A stretch of DNA of 64,000 bases from Corynebacterium pygosceleis (lineage in GTDB: Bacteria > Actinomycetota > Actinomycetes > Mycobacteriales > Mycobacteriaceae), in contig NZ_JAENIQ020000003.1 in the NCBI RefSeq assembly GCF_016595275.2, positions 124,001 to 188,000 of the forward strand, in the 5' to 3' direction. Of this stretch, positions 18,901-28,804 are shown piece by piece. Below the pieces are notes generated by a model, which was not told the origin of the DNA, made no database searches, and saw only the letters and a program-made list of their open reading frames with translations. Position 1 is the first letter of the stretch. Each line of letters opens with the position of its first letter. The position numbers and the translations under genes are program-made.

Positions 18901-19634
18901 AGAACAACGACCTCGGTGCAGGTATGGCCGTCGCCATGAAGGACCTGGAGATGCGCGGCGCGGGCAACGTGCTGGGGGCGGAACAGTCCGGGCACATCGC
19001 GGGCGTCGGGTTCGACCTGTACGTCCGGCTGGTCGGTGAGGCCGTCGAGATGTACCGCGCCATCGCCGACGGGAAACCGTTGGACGCGACGGACAAGACC
19101 CCGAAGGAGATCCGGGTCGACCTCCCCGTCGACGCACACATCCCGGAGAGCTACATCAACTCCGAGCGGCTGCGCCTCGAGGTCTACCGGAAGCTCGCCC
19201 AGTCCCAGTCAGAGACGGACCTGCGGCTCGCGGTGGAGGAGATGGAGGACCGCTACGGGCCCGTTCCCGTCGAGGTCGAGCGGCTGCTGTCCGTCGCGCG
19301 GCTGAGGCACCGGTGCCGCGCCGCGGGAATCACCGACATCGGGGTGCAGGGCACCAGGATCAAGGTGCACCCGGTTGACCTGCCGGACTCCAAGCAGGTC
19401 CGGCTGAAACGTCTCTACGCGGGGTCGAACTACCGGGCGGCGGCGAAGGCCATCCAGCTGAGTTTCCCGAAGGCGGGCAGGAAGGTCACCGATCCGCAGT
19501 TGCGCGACGTCGCCCTCATCCAGTGGTGCGCGGACTTCCTCACCGCGATGTTCGACGTCCCCGCCCTGGACGTCACCGGTGGGAAGGCGGAAAAAGGCGG
19601 ACGGAAGCCCGGGGTCATCTCGATCGGGGGATGA
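15951..19634 (+). CDS. mfd: Transcription-repair coupling factor
   Basis: A 1227-residue superfamily 2 translocase that removes stalled RNA polymerase from lesions and recruits UvrA. Residues about 1-350 are the UvrB-like damage module, about 505-600 the CarD/RID RNAP-binding domain ([13 protein letters not shown]), and 650-1010 the helicase motor with Walker [10 protein letters not shown] near 680-688 and DEEQ near 776. The C-terminal TRCF domain follows ([12 protein letters not shown]). TTG at 15951 is chosen because AGGAG sits 6 nt upstream and the product then starts [16 protein letters not shown]; the longer open frame overlaps the TetR gene. Confidence 0.96.
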   Translation: MPEKPSASTPVLAGLLKVAATDPKLKGLIGQVGAPRLHVTGIDQVRPWMIGALAHHAPLLVVTATGREAEDLSAELGAMLGEKVAWFPSWETLPHERLSPGVDTVGRRAKVLHDLAAGRLRVIVTAARGFCQPVLETAPGRDPVILAEEREYDFDSLVRELVGRAYRHVDMVARRGEFATRGGIIDIFPTTLNYPVRVEFWGDEITDVRQFSVADQRTISELEVGEVEIYPCRELLVDDAVSDRARKLAVSHPGNATLVELLTALGEGQPADGMEALIPVLTDTPLVSLPELMPEGTHVLACAPEKIRTRIDDLITTDDEFLAAGWEAAAMGATGPVAAEGIDLSAGSYRSWESLEVSARTVGSPWWTFGPDGMLGDATESETLPLGFDPGPTPRGDLGEIDAMMALLLEHTRAGGRAAFIAPGAGPVKRMTERFREKGIPVHVATPGWEPSPGEITLYRALSHAGLVFPRVRKLKDAAALPLVVITETDLTGNRVGDIAGAKRRPAKRRHKVDPLALKPGDLVVHESHGIGRFVEMTERTITTGDGTSRREYLVIEYAPSRRGGPGDQLYVPMDALDLLSRYVGGEKPALSKMGGSDWKNTKKKARSAVREIAGELIELYAKRQGSPGHPFAPDSPWQREMEDNFPYVETEDQMLAIDAVKEDMEKPVPMDRVVVGDVGYGKTEVAVRAAFKAVQDGRQVAVLVPTTLLAQQHLATFAERMDGFPVTIEGLSRFTSGADSKRVLRGLKDGTIDIVIGTHRLLQTGVHWKNLGLVIVDEEQRFGVEHKEHIKALRTHVDVLTMSATPIPRTLEMSMAGIREMSTILTPPEDRHPVLTYVGAQEDKQIGAAIRRELLRDGQVFYVHNKVKTIDKRAAQLRELIPEARVVVAHGQMGEEQLEQTVQGFWNREYDVLVCTTIVETGLDIANANTLIVENAHHMGLSQLHQLRGRVGRSRERGYAYFLYPKGQMLTETSYDRLATIAQNNDLGAGMAVAMKDLEMRGAGNVLGAEQSGHIAGVGFDLYVRLVGEAVEMYRAIADGKPLDATDKTPKEIRVDLPVDAHIPESYINSERLRLEVYRKLAQSQSETDLRLAVEEMEDRYGPVPVEVERLLSVARLRHRCRAAGITDIGVQGTRIKVHPVDLPDSKQVRLKRLYAGSNYRAAAKAIQLSFPKAGRKVTDPQLRDVALIQWCADFLTAMFDVPALDVTGGKAEKGGRKPGVISIGG

Positions 19635-19644
19635 CCCGCGTCGC

Positions 19645-19650
19645 TAGGAT
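19645..19650 (+). promoter_or_regulatory. -10 box TAGGAT of a leaderless promoter
   Basis: TAGGAT ends 6 nt before the mazG ATG (19657), in the 22-nt gap after mfd. Confidence 0.6.
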
Positions 19651-19656
19651 GACCGC

Positions 19657-20286
19657 ATGACGGTTCTGCTGCTCGACCCCGCATCACCCACGCTGATCCC
19701 GGCGGAGGTCATCACCACCGCCGCGGCGGCGGGGCACACGGTTGCCTTCAGCGGGTCCGTTCCCGAAGCGGTGCGGAAACTCGTGCTGGGGTGCGGACTC
19801 CGGGAGTCGACCACGGGGTCGGCGACGGTCTGGGTGGACACCGAGCCCGGTTCTCCGGAGGTCCTGCGGCGATCGGACGCGGGCGAGGAGTTCCGGGGGC
19901 CCGGTGCGTCCGGTGTCGCCGCGGCCCGGGCGGTGATGACCCGGGCTCTCGACGTCGGCGAGTGGGAGCGGAACCAGGACCATGTCAGTCTGCTTCCGTA
20001 TCTGCTGGAGGAGACCGAGGAGCTCGCCGACGCCGTGCGGGCCCACGCCGGAGGCACGGGCACCGCGATCGAGCTCCGGGGGGAGCTGGCGGACGTCCTG
20101 CTCCAGGTGCTCTTCCACGCGGAGATCGCCGCGCGGCGGGGAGATTTCGATCTCGACGACGTCGCCGACTCCTTCACCTCGAAGCTGCGCCGCCGGGCGC
20201 CCTACCTGTTCGACGGAACGGACGTCACGGTCCCCGTCGAAGAGCAGGAGAAGCTGTGGCAGGCGGCGAAAAGCCGGGGCGGGTGA
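19657..20286 (+). CDS. mazG: MazG-like nucleoside triphosphate pyrophosphohydrolase
   Basis: A 209-residue house-cleaning enzyme hydrolysing NTPs to NMP and PPi. The all-alpha MazG domain is in the C-terminal half: LLEETEELADAV supplies the EExxE metal motif and ELADVLLQVLFHAEIA the ExxD motif, followed by KLRRRAPYLFDG, the family's closing K-R-x-P-H/Y-V/L-F segment. The first 90 residues are an actinobacterial N-terminal extension (VLLLDPASPTLIPAEVI) also seen in mycobacterial MazG. It has its own leaderless promoter right after mfd. Confidence 0.9.
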   Translation: MTVLLLDPASPTLIPAEVITTAAAAGHTVAFSGSVPEAVRKLVLGCGLRESTTGSATVWVDTEPGSPEVLRRSDAGEEFRGPGASGVAAARAVMTRALDVGEWERNQDHVSLLPYLLEETEELADAVRAHAGGTGTAIELRGELADVLLQVLFHAEIAARRGDFDLDDVADSFTSKLRRRAPYLFDGTDVTVPVEEQEKLWQAAKSRGG

Positions 20287-20323
20287 ACGTTTGTCACCGC
20301 CCCGGCTTCTGAGGTGCGCGCGG

Positions 20324-20845
20324 TCAGCGCGGCAGGCCGGAACTCAGCGCGGGGGCGTTGCCGGCGGGGGCCGTGAGCTCGAGGATCTTGTCCAGGCGGA
20401 AGTTGGTCGGGTTCAGTGCATTGAGCAGTTTCACCAGGGACTGGATGATCCTGGTGATCTCGGAGCTGCCGAAACCGGCGCCACCGATGACGGTGTCCGT
20501 GTCCTCCTTCTTCACCAGGTCGCACTTCTTGGCGCGCTTGGCCAGCTCCCTGGCCTGGGCCTCGGAGACCGGTGCGGTCGCGTCCGGGGAACCGTAGAGC
20601 TGCTGGACGATCGCGGTGTTTTTGTCGTTGATCGCCTTCCGCAGGCCGGCCTCGGTCATGTTCTTCTTCAGGATGCCCGCGTCGGTGAGTACGCTCTCGA
20701 CATCGTCGCAGGGTATGGCCGACGCCAGGAGATCCCCGAAGAGGAAACCCCGGAACTCGGTTTCATCGGCGGATGCGGGTGCCGCCAGCCCGGCGGTCGC
20801 GATGGCGACCGTGGCGGCTGCCGTGACAAGACGTTTGCTGAACAT
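20324..20845 (-). CDS. Secreted two-Cys protein, paralogue A of a tandem pair
   Basis: A 173-residue exported protein of unknown function. The signal peptide is residues 1-26 (KRLVTAAATVAIATAGLAAP, cleavage after ASA). The mature part carries an IPCDDVESVL motif, a KKCDLVKKED motif, and FGSSEITRIIQSL, in the same order as in the neighbouring gene; the two cysteines probably form a disulfide. ATG 20843-20845 is preferred because AGGAGC lies 6 nt upstream; a longer frame starting at 20917 would mask the signal peptide. The last 50 residues (LNPTNFRLDKILELTAPAG and on) have no counterpart in the neighbour. Confidence 0.8.
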   Translation of the reverse strand: MFSKRLVTAAATVAIATAGLAAPASADETEFRGFLFGDLLASAIPCDDVESVLTDAGILKKNMTEAGLRKAINDKNTAIVQQLYGSPDATAPVSEAQARELAKRAKKCDLVKKEDTDTVIGGAGFGSSEITRIIQSLVKLLNALNPTNFRLDKILELTAPAGNAPALSSGLPR

Positions 20846-20939
20846 GGTGCTCCTCATGAGGGCTATTCGGTGACTTGCTGCCACCCTATCCCAAAAACCC
20901 GTCCCGTCTCGTGCCATCCGGGTAACGGATCACGGACAG

Positions 20940-21368
20940 TCAGTCGGCCAGTTTGACGGCGGAACTCAGTACCGGTAGCTGACGGGAGAGCTCCGAGCTG
21001 CCGATCGCGGCGAGCGCGTCATCGATCGGGTCGGTCCTGACGAGTCCGCATTCCCGTGCCCGGTCCGTGATGTCGCCGGCGGTCTTGGCGGTGATGAGGT
21101 TCGCGGTCCCCCGGAGCCCCAGGGATTCGGCGAGTCGGTCGCCGGCGGCGGTCAGGCTTCCGGTGAGTTCACGTGCGGTGGTCGTGTCGTTGATCATGTT
21201 CGTGTTGCGGAGCAGGACCCCGAGATCGGTGCACGGGACCTCGGCGGCGGTGTTCGTGCCGAGGAGCAGGCCGATGGCGCCGAGCGGGGCTGCGGTGGCG
21301 GGGGCCGCGAATCCGGTGGCGATGGCGGCGGTGGTGACGGCTGCGGTGAGGGTGCGTTTGAGGGACAT
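20940..21368 (-). CDS. Secreted two-Cys protein, paralogue B of a tandem pair
   Basis: A 142-residue exported protein that looks like a diverged copy of the neighbouring gene. A signal peptide of about 27 residues (AAVTTAAIATGFAAPATAA) is followed by VPCTDLGVLL and RARECGLVRTD. Near the end, IGSSELSRQLPVLSS aligns with the GSSEITRIIQSL segment of paralogue A. An AGGA ribosome site (revcomp of TCCT at 21374-21377) precedes ATG 21366-21368. No catalytic motif is recognisable. The two genes are 94 nt apart, so one transcript is possible. Confidence 0.8.
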   Translation of the reverse strand: MSLKRTLTAAVTTAAIATGFAAPATAAPLGAIGLLLGTNTAAEVPCTDLGVLLRNTNMINDTTTARELTGSLTAAGDRLAESLGLRGTANLITAKTAGDITDRARECGLVRTDPIDDALAAIGSSELSRQLPVLSSAVKLAD

Positions 21369-21530
21369 GGTTCTCCTGGATCCTCTTCGGTGGGGTCCGT
21401 GCGGCGGACGGGGTCTCGTTGGAACTGTAGTCCCACCTGTTTCTGAAGTGAAGGGAAATAATCGGAGGGGTTATTGGGGCGGGTGGTGTGAATGGTCCGG
21501 ATGGCTGGCGTTCCGGGGGAATGGCACGGG

Positions 21531-21536
21531 TAGACT
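21531..21536 (+). promoter_or_regulatory. -10 box TAGACT near the transglycosylase start
   Basis: TAGACT ends 8 nt before ATG 21545, matching the leaderless pattern seen elsewhere. It argues against the in-frame ATG at 21521. Confidence 0.5.
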
Positions 21537-21544
21537 TCGCCGCT

Positions 21545-22333
21545 ATGAGTTCCGCAGTCCGCCGTACCTTTGTCGCAGGCGTCACCTCGGTGCTGGCCGT
21601 GGTGATGGTCGTCGCGTTCGTCGGCTGGGTCCTGTCCTTCCTCGACGGCCCGGCACCGATCCGGCAACTGCAGCCCGTCCCGGACAACGTCCCGCCCGCC
21701 GTGGGGGAGCAGGTTCCGCAGATCGACGTGAACGCCCCGGGCAGAACCTCACTCAAGCTCGGATTCTGGGCGCAGCCGCTCGCCGCCGACACCGGCATCC
21801 CGGTCGCCGCCGTGCAGGCGTACGGAAACGCCGCGCTCATCGCCCGGCAGAGCTGGCCCGACTGCCACCTCTCCTGGAACACCCTCGCCGGAATCGGCTA
21901 CGTCGAGACCCGGCACGGGACCTATTCGGGAAAGCTCTTCGGCGGATCCAGGATCGGGGACGACGGCGTCGTCGATCCACCCATCATCGGTGTCCCCCTC
22001 GACGGCGGCCCGGGCCTCGCGCGGGTGCCGGACACCGACGGTGGCGCACTGGACGGCGACACCGAGTTCGATCGCGCGGTCGGCCCCATGCAGTTCATCC
22101 CCTCGTCCTGGCGGATCTACGGACGGGACGCCGACGGCGACGGGAACCCGGACCCGCAGCAGATCGACGACGCCGCGCTCGCCTCCGCGCGGCTGCTCTG
22201 CGCGCACGACCGCGATCTCGCCACCCCGGAAGGGTGGACGCAGGCCATCCGGTCCTACAACAACTCCACCGACTACCTGATGAAGGTGCGGGACGCCGCA
22301 GCCGCCTACGCCCTCAGGCAGCCACCGGTGTGA
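21545..22333 (+). CDS. Membrane-anchored lytic murein transglycosylase
   Basis: A 262-residue cell-wall enzyme. An N-terminal hydrophobic helix (VAGVTSVLAVVMVVAFVGWV, residues 10-29) anchors or exports it. The lysozyme-fold domain (about residues 80-260) has the catalytic Glu in LAGIGYVETRHG and the family motifs RAVGPMQFIPSSWRIYG and AIRSYNNSTDYLMKV. An Asp-rich loop (GRDADGDGNPDPQQIDD) resembles a Ca-binding insert common in actinobacterial SLT-type enzymes. The family cleaves glycan strands leaving 1,6-anhydroMurNAc. Its place just upstream of eno is typical in corynebacteria. Confidence 0.9.
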   Translation: MSSAVRRTFVAGVTSVLAVVMVVAFVGWVLSFLDGPAPIRQLQPVPDNVPPAVGEQVPQIDVNAPGRTSLKLGFWAQPLAADTGIPVAAVQAYGNAALIARQSWPDCHLSWNTLAGIGYVETRHGTYSGKLFGGSRIGDDGVVDPPIIGVPLDGGPGLARVPDTDGGALDGDTEFDRAVGPMQFIPSSWRIYGRDADGDGNPDPQQIDDAALASARLLCAHDRDLATPEGWTQAIRSYNNSTDYLMKVRDAAAAYALRQPPV

Positions 22334-22573
22334 CATCGGTGTGGCAGGGTGCCCGGATGTGTGGTCCGGCGGCGCGCCCGGACATTTCATGGAACAATTG
22401 ATGTCGAGCGTTCCGCATGGTCGCCGACCATCAGATCCCTCCGGGGTGCATCTCCCTAAAATGCCCGGTTATTTCCGGTTGTGTGAGGTACTGCCCGGGT
22501 GGTGTGTTCCGGTTGAGGGCCTGCGCGGCGCCACGTAGAACGACAATCGAAGCAGCACCCTAATAAGGCATAG

Positions 22574-23863
<1,290 letters not shown>

Positions 23864-23884
23864 CATCCGGCAGGAATCACGGGC

Positions 23885-23925
23885 ACGGGCCCGGACCTCC
23901 CCACGACGGGGAGGTCCGGGCCCGT
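23885..23925 (+). terminator. Strong hairpin after eno
   Basis: A perfect 18-bp stem (arms ACGGGCCCGGACCTCCCC and its complement) with the 5-nt loop ACGAC lies 21 bases after the eno stop. No T-run follows. Confidence 0.75.
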
Positions 23926-23963
23926 TCGTGTGTCGGAGCTCGCCCGCCCGTACGCCGGCGCGG

Positions 23964-23969
23964 TAGGAT
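23964..23969 (+). promoter_or_regulatory. -10 box TAGGAT before the septum gene
   Basis: TAGGAT ends 9 nt before the first of two consecutive ATGs (23979 and 23982). Confidence 0.5.
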
Positions 23970-23978
23970 CGACGGACA

Positions 23979-24602
23979 ATGATGAATCAAGGGCACATGC
24001 GGCGGAAACGGGTTCCCGTGACCAACCGCGGAACATCAGGGAAACGCCCCGGCAAAAGGCCCGGGGGGTCGGCGGCGTCGGAGGCGCGCGCACGCACCGG
24101 ACGGGGGCGGTTCAGCGCGTTCCAGGTCGGCATCCTGATCGTCGTTCTCATTCTCGTGCTCGTCATGATCGCGGTCCCCGTGCGCAACTACTTCCAGCAG
24201 CGGGCGGAGATAGCGCGGCTCAGCGCCTCCATCGACGAACGCACCGAACGCCGAGACACCCTCCTCGGGGAGATCGAGAAGTACCGTTCCGAGGCGTACA
24301 TCAGGGAACAGGCCCGGCAACGGCTCGGGGTGATCGAACCGGGGGAGACCCCCTTCCGTATCATCGACCCGGAGATCACCACCTCCACGGCGACCACCGG
24401 TGGCGGGGACGACACCACCCCGGGGGTGAGCGCCCCCTGGTGGGACATCCTGTGGAGCTCGGTCGCGTCCCCGGACACCGGAGTCAGTCTGCCCGGCACG
24501 GACCCGGAGCCGGACCCCGCCGACGAGGTGGGGAAAGGTCACCTGCCGACGGCGGTACCACCACCAGCGGAAGAACAACCCGCACCCGCACCCGCGGAAT
24601 GA
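23979..24602 (+). CDS. Septum formation initiator, FtsB/DivIC family
   Basis: A 207-residue bitopic division protein. A basic cytoplasmic N-terminus of about 45 residues precedes a single membrane helix (VGILIVVLILVLVMIAVPV, about 49-67). A short coiled coil follows (YFQQRAEIARLSASIDERTERR), then the DivIC signature YIREQARQRLGVIEPGETPF. The C-terminal 70 residues are a Pro/Thr/Glu-rich extracellular tail with one WWDILWSSV patch. FtsB-type proteins bridge FtsL and FtsQ at the septum. It heads an operon with the DUF501 and ppx genes, as in other actinobacteria. Confidence 0.9.
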   Translation: MMNQGHMRRKRVPVTNRGTSGKRPGKRPGGSAASEARARTGRGRFSAFQVGILIVVLILVLVMIAVPVRNYFQQRAEIARLSASIDERTERRDTLLGEIEKYRSEAYIREQARQRLGVIEPGETPFRIIDPEITTSTATTGGGDDTTPGVSAPWWDILWSSVASPDTGVSLPGTDPEPDPADEVGKGHLPTAVPPPAEEQPAPAPAE

Positions 24603-24650
24603 CCAGAAGATGACCACCCCGCAGCCCGGGGCGACAAGGAGGACACACCC

Positions 24651-25208
24651 ATGACAGTCGACGACGCCGACATCGCCCGGGTCACCGAACAACTCGGCCG
24701 CGAACCCCGCGGAGTCATCGAGATCGCCTACCGCTGCCCGGACGGCGCGCCCGGCGTGGTCCTGACCGCCCCCCGTCTGCCCGACGGAACCCCGTTCCCG
24801 ACGCTGTACTACCTCACCGACCCCCGGCTCACGGCCGAGGCGTCACGCCTCGAGGTCGCCCACGTCATGAAGTGGATGAGCGAGCGACTGAGGGACGACC
24901 TGGAGCTCGCCGCCGACTACGACGCCGCACACCGCCACTACCTCGACCGCCGCAACGCACTCGAGGACCTCGGCACCGACTTCTCCGGCGGCGGCATGCC
25001 CGAACGGGTCAAATGCCTCCACGTCCTCATCGCCTACGCCCTCGCCGAGGGCGCCGGACACTTCCGGCTCGGCGACGAGGCCGTGGCGCTGGCCGCCGAA
25101 CACGCCGGGCTACGCGGCACCGCCATCCCCGCCGACTGGCCCACCTGCGCAGACCTCGGCATCGACATCGACCAGTTCGACTTCACCCACGCTGAGGTCC
25201 GGAAATGA
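24651..25208 (+). CDS. DUF501-family protein
   Basis: A 185-residue cytosolic protein of the actinobacterial DUF501 family. Recognised features are the opening DIARVTEQLGREPRGV, FPTLYYLTDPRLTAEASRLE, a YDAAHRHYLDRRN helix, and the C-terminal PERVKCLHVLIAYALAEG with conserved Cys and His. No enzymatic function is established. AGGA lies about 12 nt upstream of ATG 24651. The stop overlaps the ppx start (ATGA), so the two are translationally coupled, and the three-gene order divIC-DUF501-ppx is highly conserved. Confidence 0.9.
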   Translation: MTVDDADIARVTEQLGREPRGVIEIAYRCPDGAPGVVLTAPRLPDGTPFPTLYYLTDPRLTAEASRLEVAHVMKWMSERLRDDLELAADYDAAHRHYLDRRNALEDLGTDFSGGGMPERVKCLHVLIAYALAEGAGHFRLGDEAVALAAEHAGLRGTAIPADWPTCADLGIDIDQFDFTHAEVRK

Positions 25209-26164
25209 CCCGGCTCGCGGCGGTCGACTGCGGCACCAACTCCATCCGGCTGCTGATCTGCGAGGTCGGCGGGGGACAGACCCGGGAGATCCACCGCGCG
25301 ATGGAACTCGTCAGGCTCGGCGAAGGCGTCGACGCCAACGGTGAACTCGCCCCGGCCGCCCTCGAACGCACCCGGGCCGCCCTCGAACGCTACGTCGAGA
25401 TCATGGAGATCGAACGCGTCGCCGACGTCCGCATGGTGGCCACCTCCGCCACCCGCGACGCCCACAACCGCGAGGACTTCTTCCGGATGACCCGCCAACT
25501 CCTCGGCCGGATCAAACCCGGCGCCGTCGCGGAGGTCATCACCGGCGAGGAGGAGGCCGCCCTCAGTTTCCGGGGGGCCGTCGCCGACCTCCCCCCGGAG
25601 ACCGGCCCGTTCTGCGTCATCGACCTCGGCGGAGGATCCACGGAATTCGTCGTCGGCACCGTCGACGACGGAATCCTCGGCAGCCACTCCGCACAGATGG
25701 GCTGCGTTCGCGTGACCGAACGCATCATGCGCTCCAACCCCGCCACCGACACCGAGATCGAGATCGCCCGCGAATACGTCGCGGAACGGCTCGAACAGGT
25801 CCGCGCCATCGTCCCCGTCGACCGCACGAAAACCTTCGTCGGCTGCGCCGGAACATTCACCACCCTCTCCGCACTCGCCCTCGGGCTCGAACACTACGAC
25901 GCCAGCGCCATCCACGGCTCCGTCCTCCGCTTCGAGGCACTCAGGGTCCTCACCGACCACCTCATCGCGGAAACCTCCGAACAACGCGCCACCAACCCCG
26001 TCATCCACCCCGGCCGCGCGGACGTCCTCGGCGGCGGATCCGTCGTCGTCCAGGGGATCATCGACCTCGCCCGCGAGGCCACCGGTGCCGACTCCATGGT
26101 CATCTCCGAGAAGGACATCCTCGACGGCATCATCGCCGGCCTCGCCGACGAACTGGACCGGTGA
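25205..26164 (+). CDS. ppx: Exopolyphosphatase, Ppx/GppA family
   Basis: A 319-residue ASKHA-fold phosphatase that removes terminal phosphate from polyphosphate (and possibly pppGpp). The phosphate-1 motif is DCGTNSIRLLI (residues 8-18), the second nucleotide motif DLGGGSTEFVVG is near 140-151, and GCAGTFTTLSAL follows near 220. It is the short form with only the catalytic domains. In C. glutamicum the gene at this locus is ppx2, but I cannot separate Ppx1 from Ppx2 by reading alone. It overlaps DUF501 by 4 nt and precedes tRNA-Leu. Confidence 0.92.
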   Translation: MTRLAAVDCGTNSIRLLICEVGGGQTREIHRAMELVRLGEGVDANGELAPAALERTRAALERYVEIMEIERVADVRMVATSATRDAHNREDFFRMTRQLLGRIKPGAVAEVITGEEEAALSFRGAVADLPPETGPFCVIDLGGGSTEFVVGTVDDGILGSHSAQMGCVRVTERIMRSNPATDTEIEIAREYVAERLEQVRAIVPVDRTKTFVGCAGTFTTLSALALGLEHYDASAIHGSVLRFEALRVLTDHLIAETSEQRATNPVIHPGRADVLGGGSVVVQGIIDLAREATGADSMVISEKDILDGIIAGLADELDR

Positions 26165-26214
26165 CGGAACGGGTGTGAGGAACGCCCCACCGGTGCGTTA
26201 AACTGTGCCGGTAC

Positions 26215-26288
26215 GCCCCTATAGCCCAATTGGCAGAGGCAGCGGACTTAAAATCCGCGCAGTGTGGGTTCGAGTCCCACTGGGGGCA
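26215..26288 (+). tRNA. tRNA-Leu (anticodon TAA), short variable arm
   Basis: A 74-nt cloverleaf. Acceptor GCCCCTA pairs with TGGGGGC, the discriminator is A, anticodon stem GCGGA/TCCGC holds loop CTTAAAA (anticodon TAA), and the T-arm is GTGGG-TTCGAGT-CCCAC. Only 5 nt (GCAGT) separate the anticodon and T stems, so the long variable arm usual in tRNA-Leu is absent. CCA is not encoded. A TAAACT -10 box lies just upstream (26199-26204). Confidence 0.92.
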
Positions 26289-26604
26289 CCGTGGGCGGGT
26301 GTGTCGGAAGTGCGCTGTTTCATCCGGACCTGTCGGTGTTTTCCGTGCTCCGCACCGTGCCCGTCATCGGCGGTGCGGTGGTTCGCGGGGACGGGGGTCG
26401 GGTGCTGTGATTTTTCGCACGACACCCCGTGATGGGGGTGGATGGCCGACTGGGGGTGGCCGAAAGAAGGATAGGTTGACCTCACTGAATGGTTGCGCTA
26501 GCGACAATCGGCAATGATTGCCGGCTGGGTGAAAGGTGCCGGGGCGTTGCCGTACCGTTACTATCGTTTAGGTTAGCGTCGCCTAAAGATGATTGAGGTA
26601 CGAC
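26289..26604 (+). other. Gene-free region between tRNA-Leu and ripA
   Basis: No coding sequence is supported here. The only recognisable signals are the DtxR-like box at its right end and a GAGG ribosome site (26595-26598) for the AraC-type gene. Confidence 0.5.
26568..26586 (+). promoter_or_regulatory. DtxR-type iron box upstream of ripA
   Basis: The sequence TTAGGTTAGCGTCGCCTAA keeps the left half-site exactly and the outer part of the right half; three positions of the inner right half differ from the consensus. It ends 18 nt before the start codon, so bound DtxR would block initiation. Confidence 0.75.
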
Positions 26605-27777
26605 ATGGTTGTCTCCTACCCCCACCCGGCTCTCCTGTGGTGCCACTCGGGTTCCGCGACGATCAGTGTCGGCACCTGGGAGTGTGATCTTCCCGCCGGT
26701 GAACTCTGCTTCGCCGCGGGCCCGTCCACGGTGTCCGGCACTGGTCTGGTCATCCCGATCGTCTTCCCGAACCTCGGAATCTCGGGCCCGTCACGCCGTG
26801 TGCATCTCGGTGTCGAGTGGGGCGATTTCATGGTCTACGAATTCTCCCGCTCCCTGGGTTACCTGCGTGGCGCACGGACACTGTCCCCGGAGATCTCCAG
26901 GCTCTTCGACGATCCCGCCGCGCCGCCGCCGGCCCCGGAGGCCGAGGAGGCGAACGCCGTCGCGCAGAGGCTGCGTGTCAATCCGGGGGATCAGACGTCG
27001 CTCGAGGACTTCGCCGAACAGTACCGGGTGTCGGCGCGGACGCTGCAGCGCCAGTTCCTCGCCTCAACGGGCCTGACGTTCTCCGAGTGGCGCACCGCCT
27101 ACCGTGTGTCTTCCGCAGCGGAACTCCTCGCTCGGGACTTCTCCGTCGCCGTCGTCGCGAATCTCGTGGGTTTCGCCGCCACCTCGTCGCTCACCCGGGC
27201 CTTCCGCCGTCACACGGGATGCACGCCGTCCGCGTACACGCCGGGTTCGGTCGGGATGGCCCCCGCCGGGACGCCACCGGAGATCCCCTCGTCGAGCACC
27301 TGGCACCGTTCGACCGGTTCGGACGTGGTCCTGTGGGTCTACCGCGGTACCGCCACCCTCACCACGCCCGGGTACTGCCGCTTCCTCGGCAACGGTGACA
27401 GTGCGACGATCCCCGCCGGCACCAACACCCGTCTCGACATCGCGGCCGGATCCATCGCGCTGCCGCTGAACGCCGCCGGTGATCTCGACTCCACCCCGGA
27501 CCTCGCCGGGGTCGTGGACTGTTACCGCAGTGCCCTCGGGGTGGTCACCCGGCGTGACACCGCCTCCGCACCGTCCGTGTTCACGTTCACGCAGAAGATG
27601 GAGGAGGCGCGGCAGCTGCTCCGCGCCGGACTGCGCCCCAAGGACGTGTCCCGCACGGTCGGCTACCGTTCGACCGCCGCCTTCTCCCGGGCGTTCAAGG
27701 GCATGCACGGCATGTCGCCGAGGGATTTCCAGAACGAACAGTTCGCGGAACTCACCGCACGCTCCACCACCGGATAG
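26605..27777 (+). CDS. ripA: AraC-family regulator of iron proteins, RipA-like
   Basis: A 390-residue regulator. An N-terminal sensing region (about 1-110) precedes a first AraC helix-turn-helix pair at about residues 120-210 ([21 protein letters not shown] and [19 protein letters not shown], ending GCTPSAY). A second cupin-like segment and a further helix-turn-helix ([22 protein letters not shown], ending GMSPRDF) form the C-terminus. In C. glutamicum RipA is repressed by Fe-DtxR and shuts down iron-rich enzymes such as aconitase when iron is short; position and box fit that role. ATG 26605 has GAGG 6 nt upstream; the in-frame TTG at 26593 is not needed. The duplicated DNA-binding half makes it longer than RipA of C. 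glutamicum. Confidence 0.82.
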   Translation: MVVSYPHPALLWCHSGSATISVGTWECDLPAGELCFAAGPSTVSGTGLVIPIVFPNLGISGPSRRVHLGVEWGDFMVYEFSRSLGYLRGARTLSPEISRLFDDPAAPPPAPEAEEANAVAQRLRVNPGDQTSLEDFAEQYRVSARTLQRQFLASTGLTFSEWRTAYRVSSAAELLARDFSVAVVANLVGFAATSSLTRAFRRHTGCTPSAYTPGSVGMAPAGTPPEIPSSSTWHRSTGSDVVLWVYRGTATLTTPGYCRFLGNGDSATIPAGTNTRLDIAAGSIALPLNAAGDLDSTPDLAGVVDCYRSALGVVTRRDTASAPSVFTFTQKMEEARQLLRAGLRPKDVSRTVGYRSTAAFSRAFKGMHGMSPRDFQNEQFAELTARSTTG

Positions 27778-27948
27778 CCGGTACCGTCCCTGTCGGGGCC
27801 CCGGATCGCACGCCGGGTCCCCGACTTCATCTTTGTGTCGCGGGGAACCGGGAACTTTTCCGCGGGGGGACGCGTTGTAGGGGATGTAGACGTCTTCATG
27901 ACTGAACCAGAACGCAACCAGAACACAAAAGAAAGGACCAGGGACGAC

Positions 27949-28779
27949 GTGCGTAGTAGCAACCCTGTTCTCAGTTCACTGACGGGCAATCGGAACCAGC
28001 CCCAGCAGAACCCCTACCAGACGGGCTACCCGCAGGCCGGCTACCAGGACCCGTACCTCGCCCAGCAGGGCGACCCCTCCGGTGCCCAGCGACCGATCAC
28101 CGTCGATGACATCGTCACCAAGACGGGCATCATGTTGGGGATCATCGTCGCGCTCGCGGTGGTCAACTTCTTCATCGGAGTGATGGTCAACCCCGGCCTG
28201 TCGATGCTGCTGACCATCGTCGGTGCGATCGGTGGGCTCATCACCGTCCTGATCTTCACCTTCGGCAGGAAGTTCGGTTCCGCGCCGATCGCCCTGACCT
28301 ACGCCGCCTTCGAGGGGCTGTTCGTCGGAGGCATCTCCCTGACGTTCTCCGGAGCCCTCGTCGGTGGCGCCAACGCGGGTGCCCTCATCGGCCAGGCCGT
28401 GCTCGGTACCGTGGGTGTGTTCCTCGGAATGCTGTACGTCTACAAGTCAGGTGCGGTGAAGGTCACCCCGAAGTTCACCCGGATCCTCGTCGGCTGCATA
28501 TTCGGTGTGCTCGTCCTCGCCATCGGCAACATGGTGATGTCCATGTTCTCGGACTTCAACGTCCTGCGTGACGGTGGCCCGATCGCCATCATCTTCTCGC
28601 TCGTCTGCATCGTCCTCGCAGCCATGAGCTTCCTCGTCGACTTCGACTCCGCCGACAAGCTCGTCCGCGCCGGTGCACCCGCCAACATGGCCTGGGGTGT
28701 CGCCCTCGGCCTCGCGGTCACCCTGGTCTGGCTCTACACCGAGATCCTCCGACTGCTCAGCTACTTCAACAACCGCTGA
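27949..28779 (+). CDS. Bax inhibitor-1/YccA-family membrane protein
   Basis: A 276-residue integral membrane protein with a Gln/Tyr/Pro-rich cytoplasmic N-terminus (about 50 residues) and seven predicted helices (e.g. IMLGIIVALAVVNFFIGV, SMLLTIVGAIGGLITVLIF, and the last AWGVALGLAVTLVWLYTEI). Family motifs AALTYAAFEGL-like (ALTYAAFEGLFVGGIS) and the FDSADKLV acidic pair are visible. GTG 27949 is chosen because the actinobacterial family starts with xRSSNPVL and GAAAGGA lies upstream; the frame could extend to 27835. The family is linked to proton-dependent calcium leak; the bacterial role is unclear. It is monocistronic. Confidence 0.88.
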   Translation: MRSSNPVLSSLTGNRNQPQQNPYQTGYPQAGYQDPYLAQQGDPSGAQRPITVDDIVTKTGIMLGIIVALAVVNFFIGVMVNPGLSMLLTIVGAIGGLITVLIFTFGRKFGSAPIALTYAAFEGLFVGGISLTFSGALVGGANAGALIGQAVLGTVGVFLGMLYVYKSGAVKVTPKFTRILVGCIFGVLVLAIGNMVMSMFSDFNVLRDGGPIAIIFSLVCIVLAAMSFLVDFDSADKLVRAGAPANMAWGVALGLAVTLVWLYTEILRLLSYFNNR

Positions 28780-28804
28780 CCCGGAAAACCGGGAGCACGA
28801 CCAC

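Noticed and set aside
17631..19139. 502-codon open frame antisense to mfd
   Set aside because: It lies wholly opposite a clear mfd motor domain; high third-position G+C of the sense gene keeps the antisense frame open. Its translation is low-complexity and has no domain.
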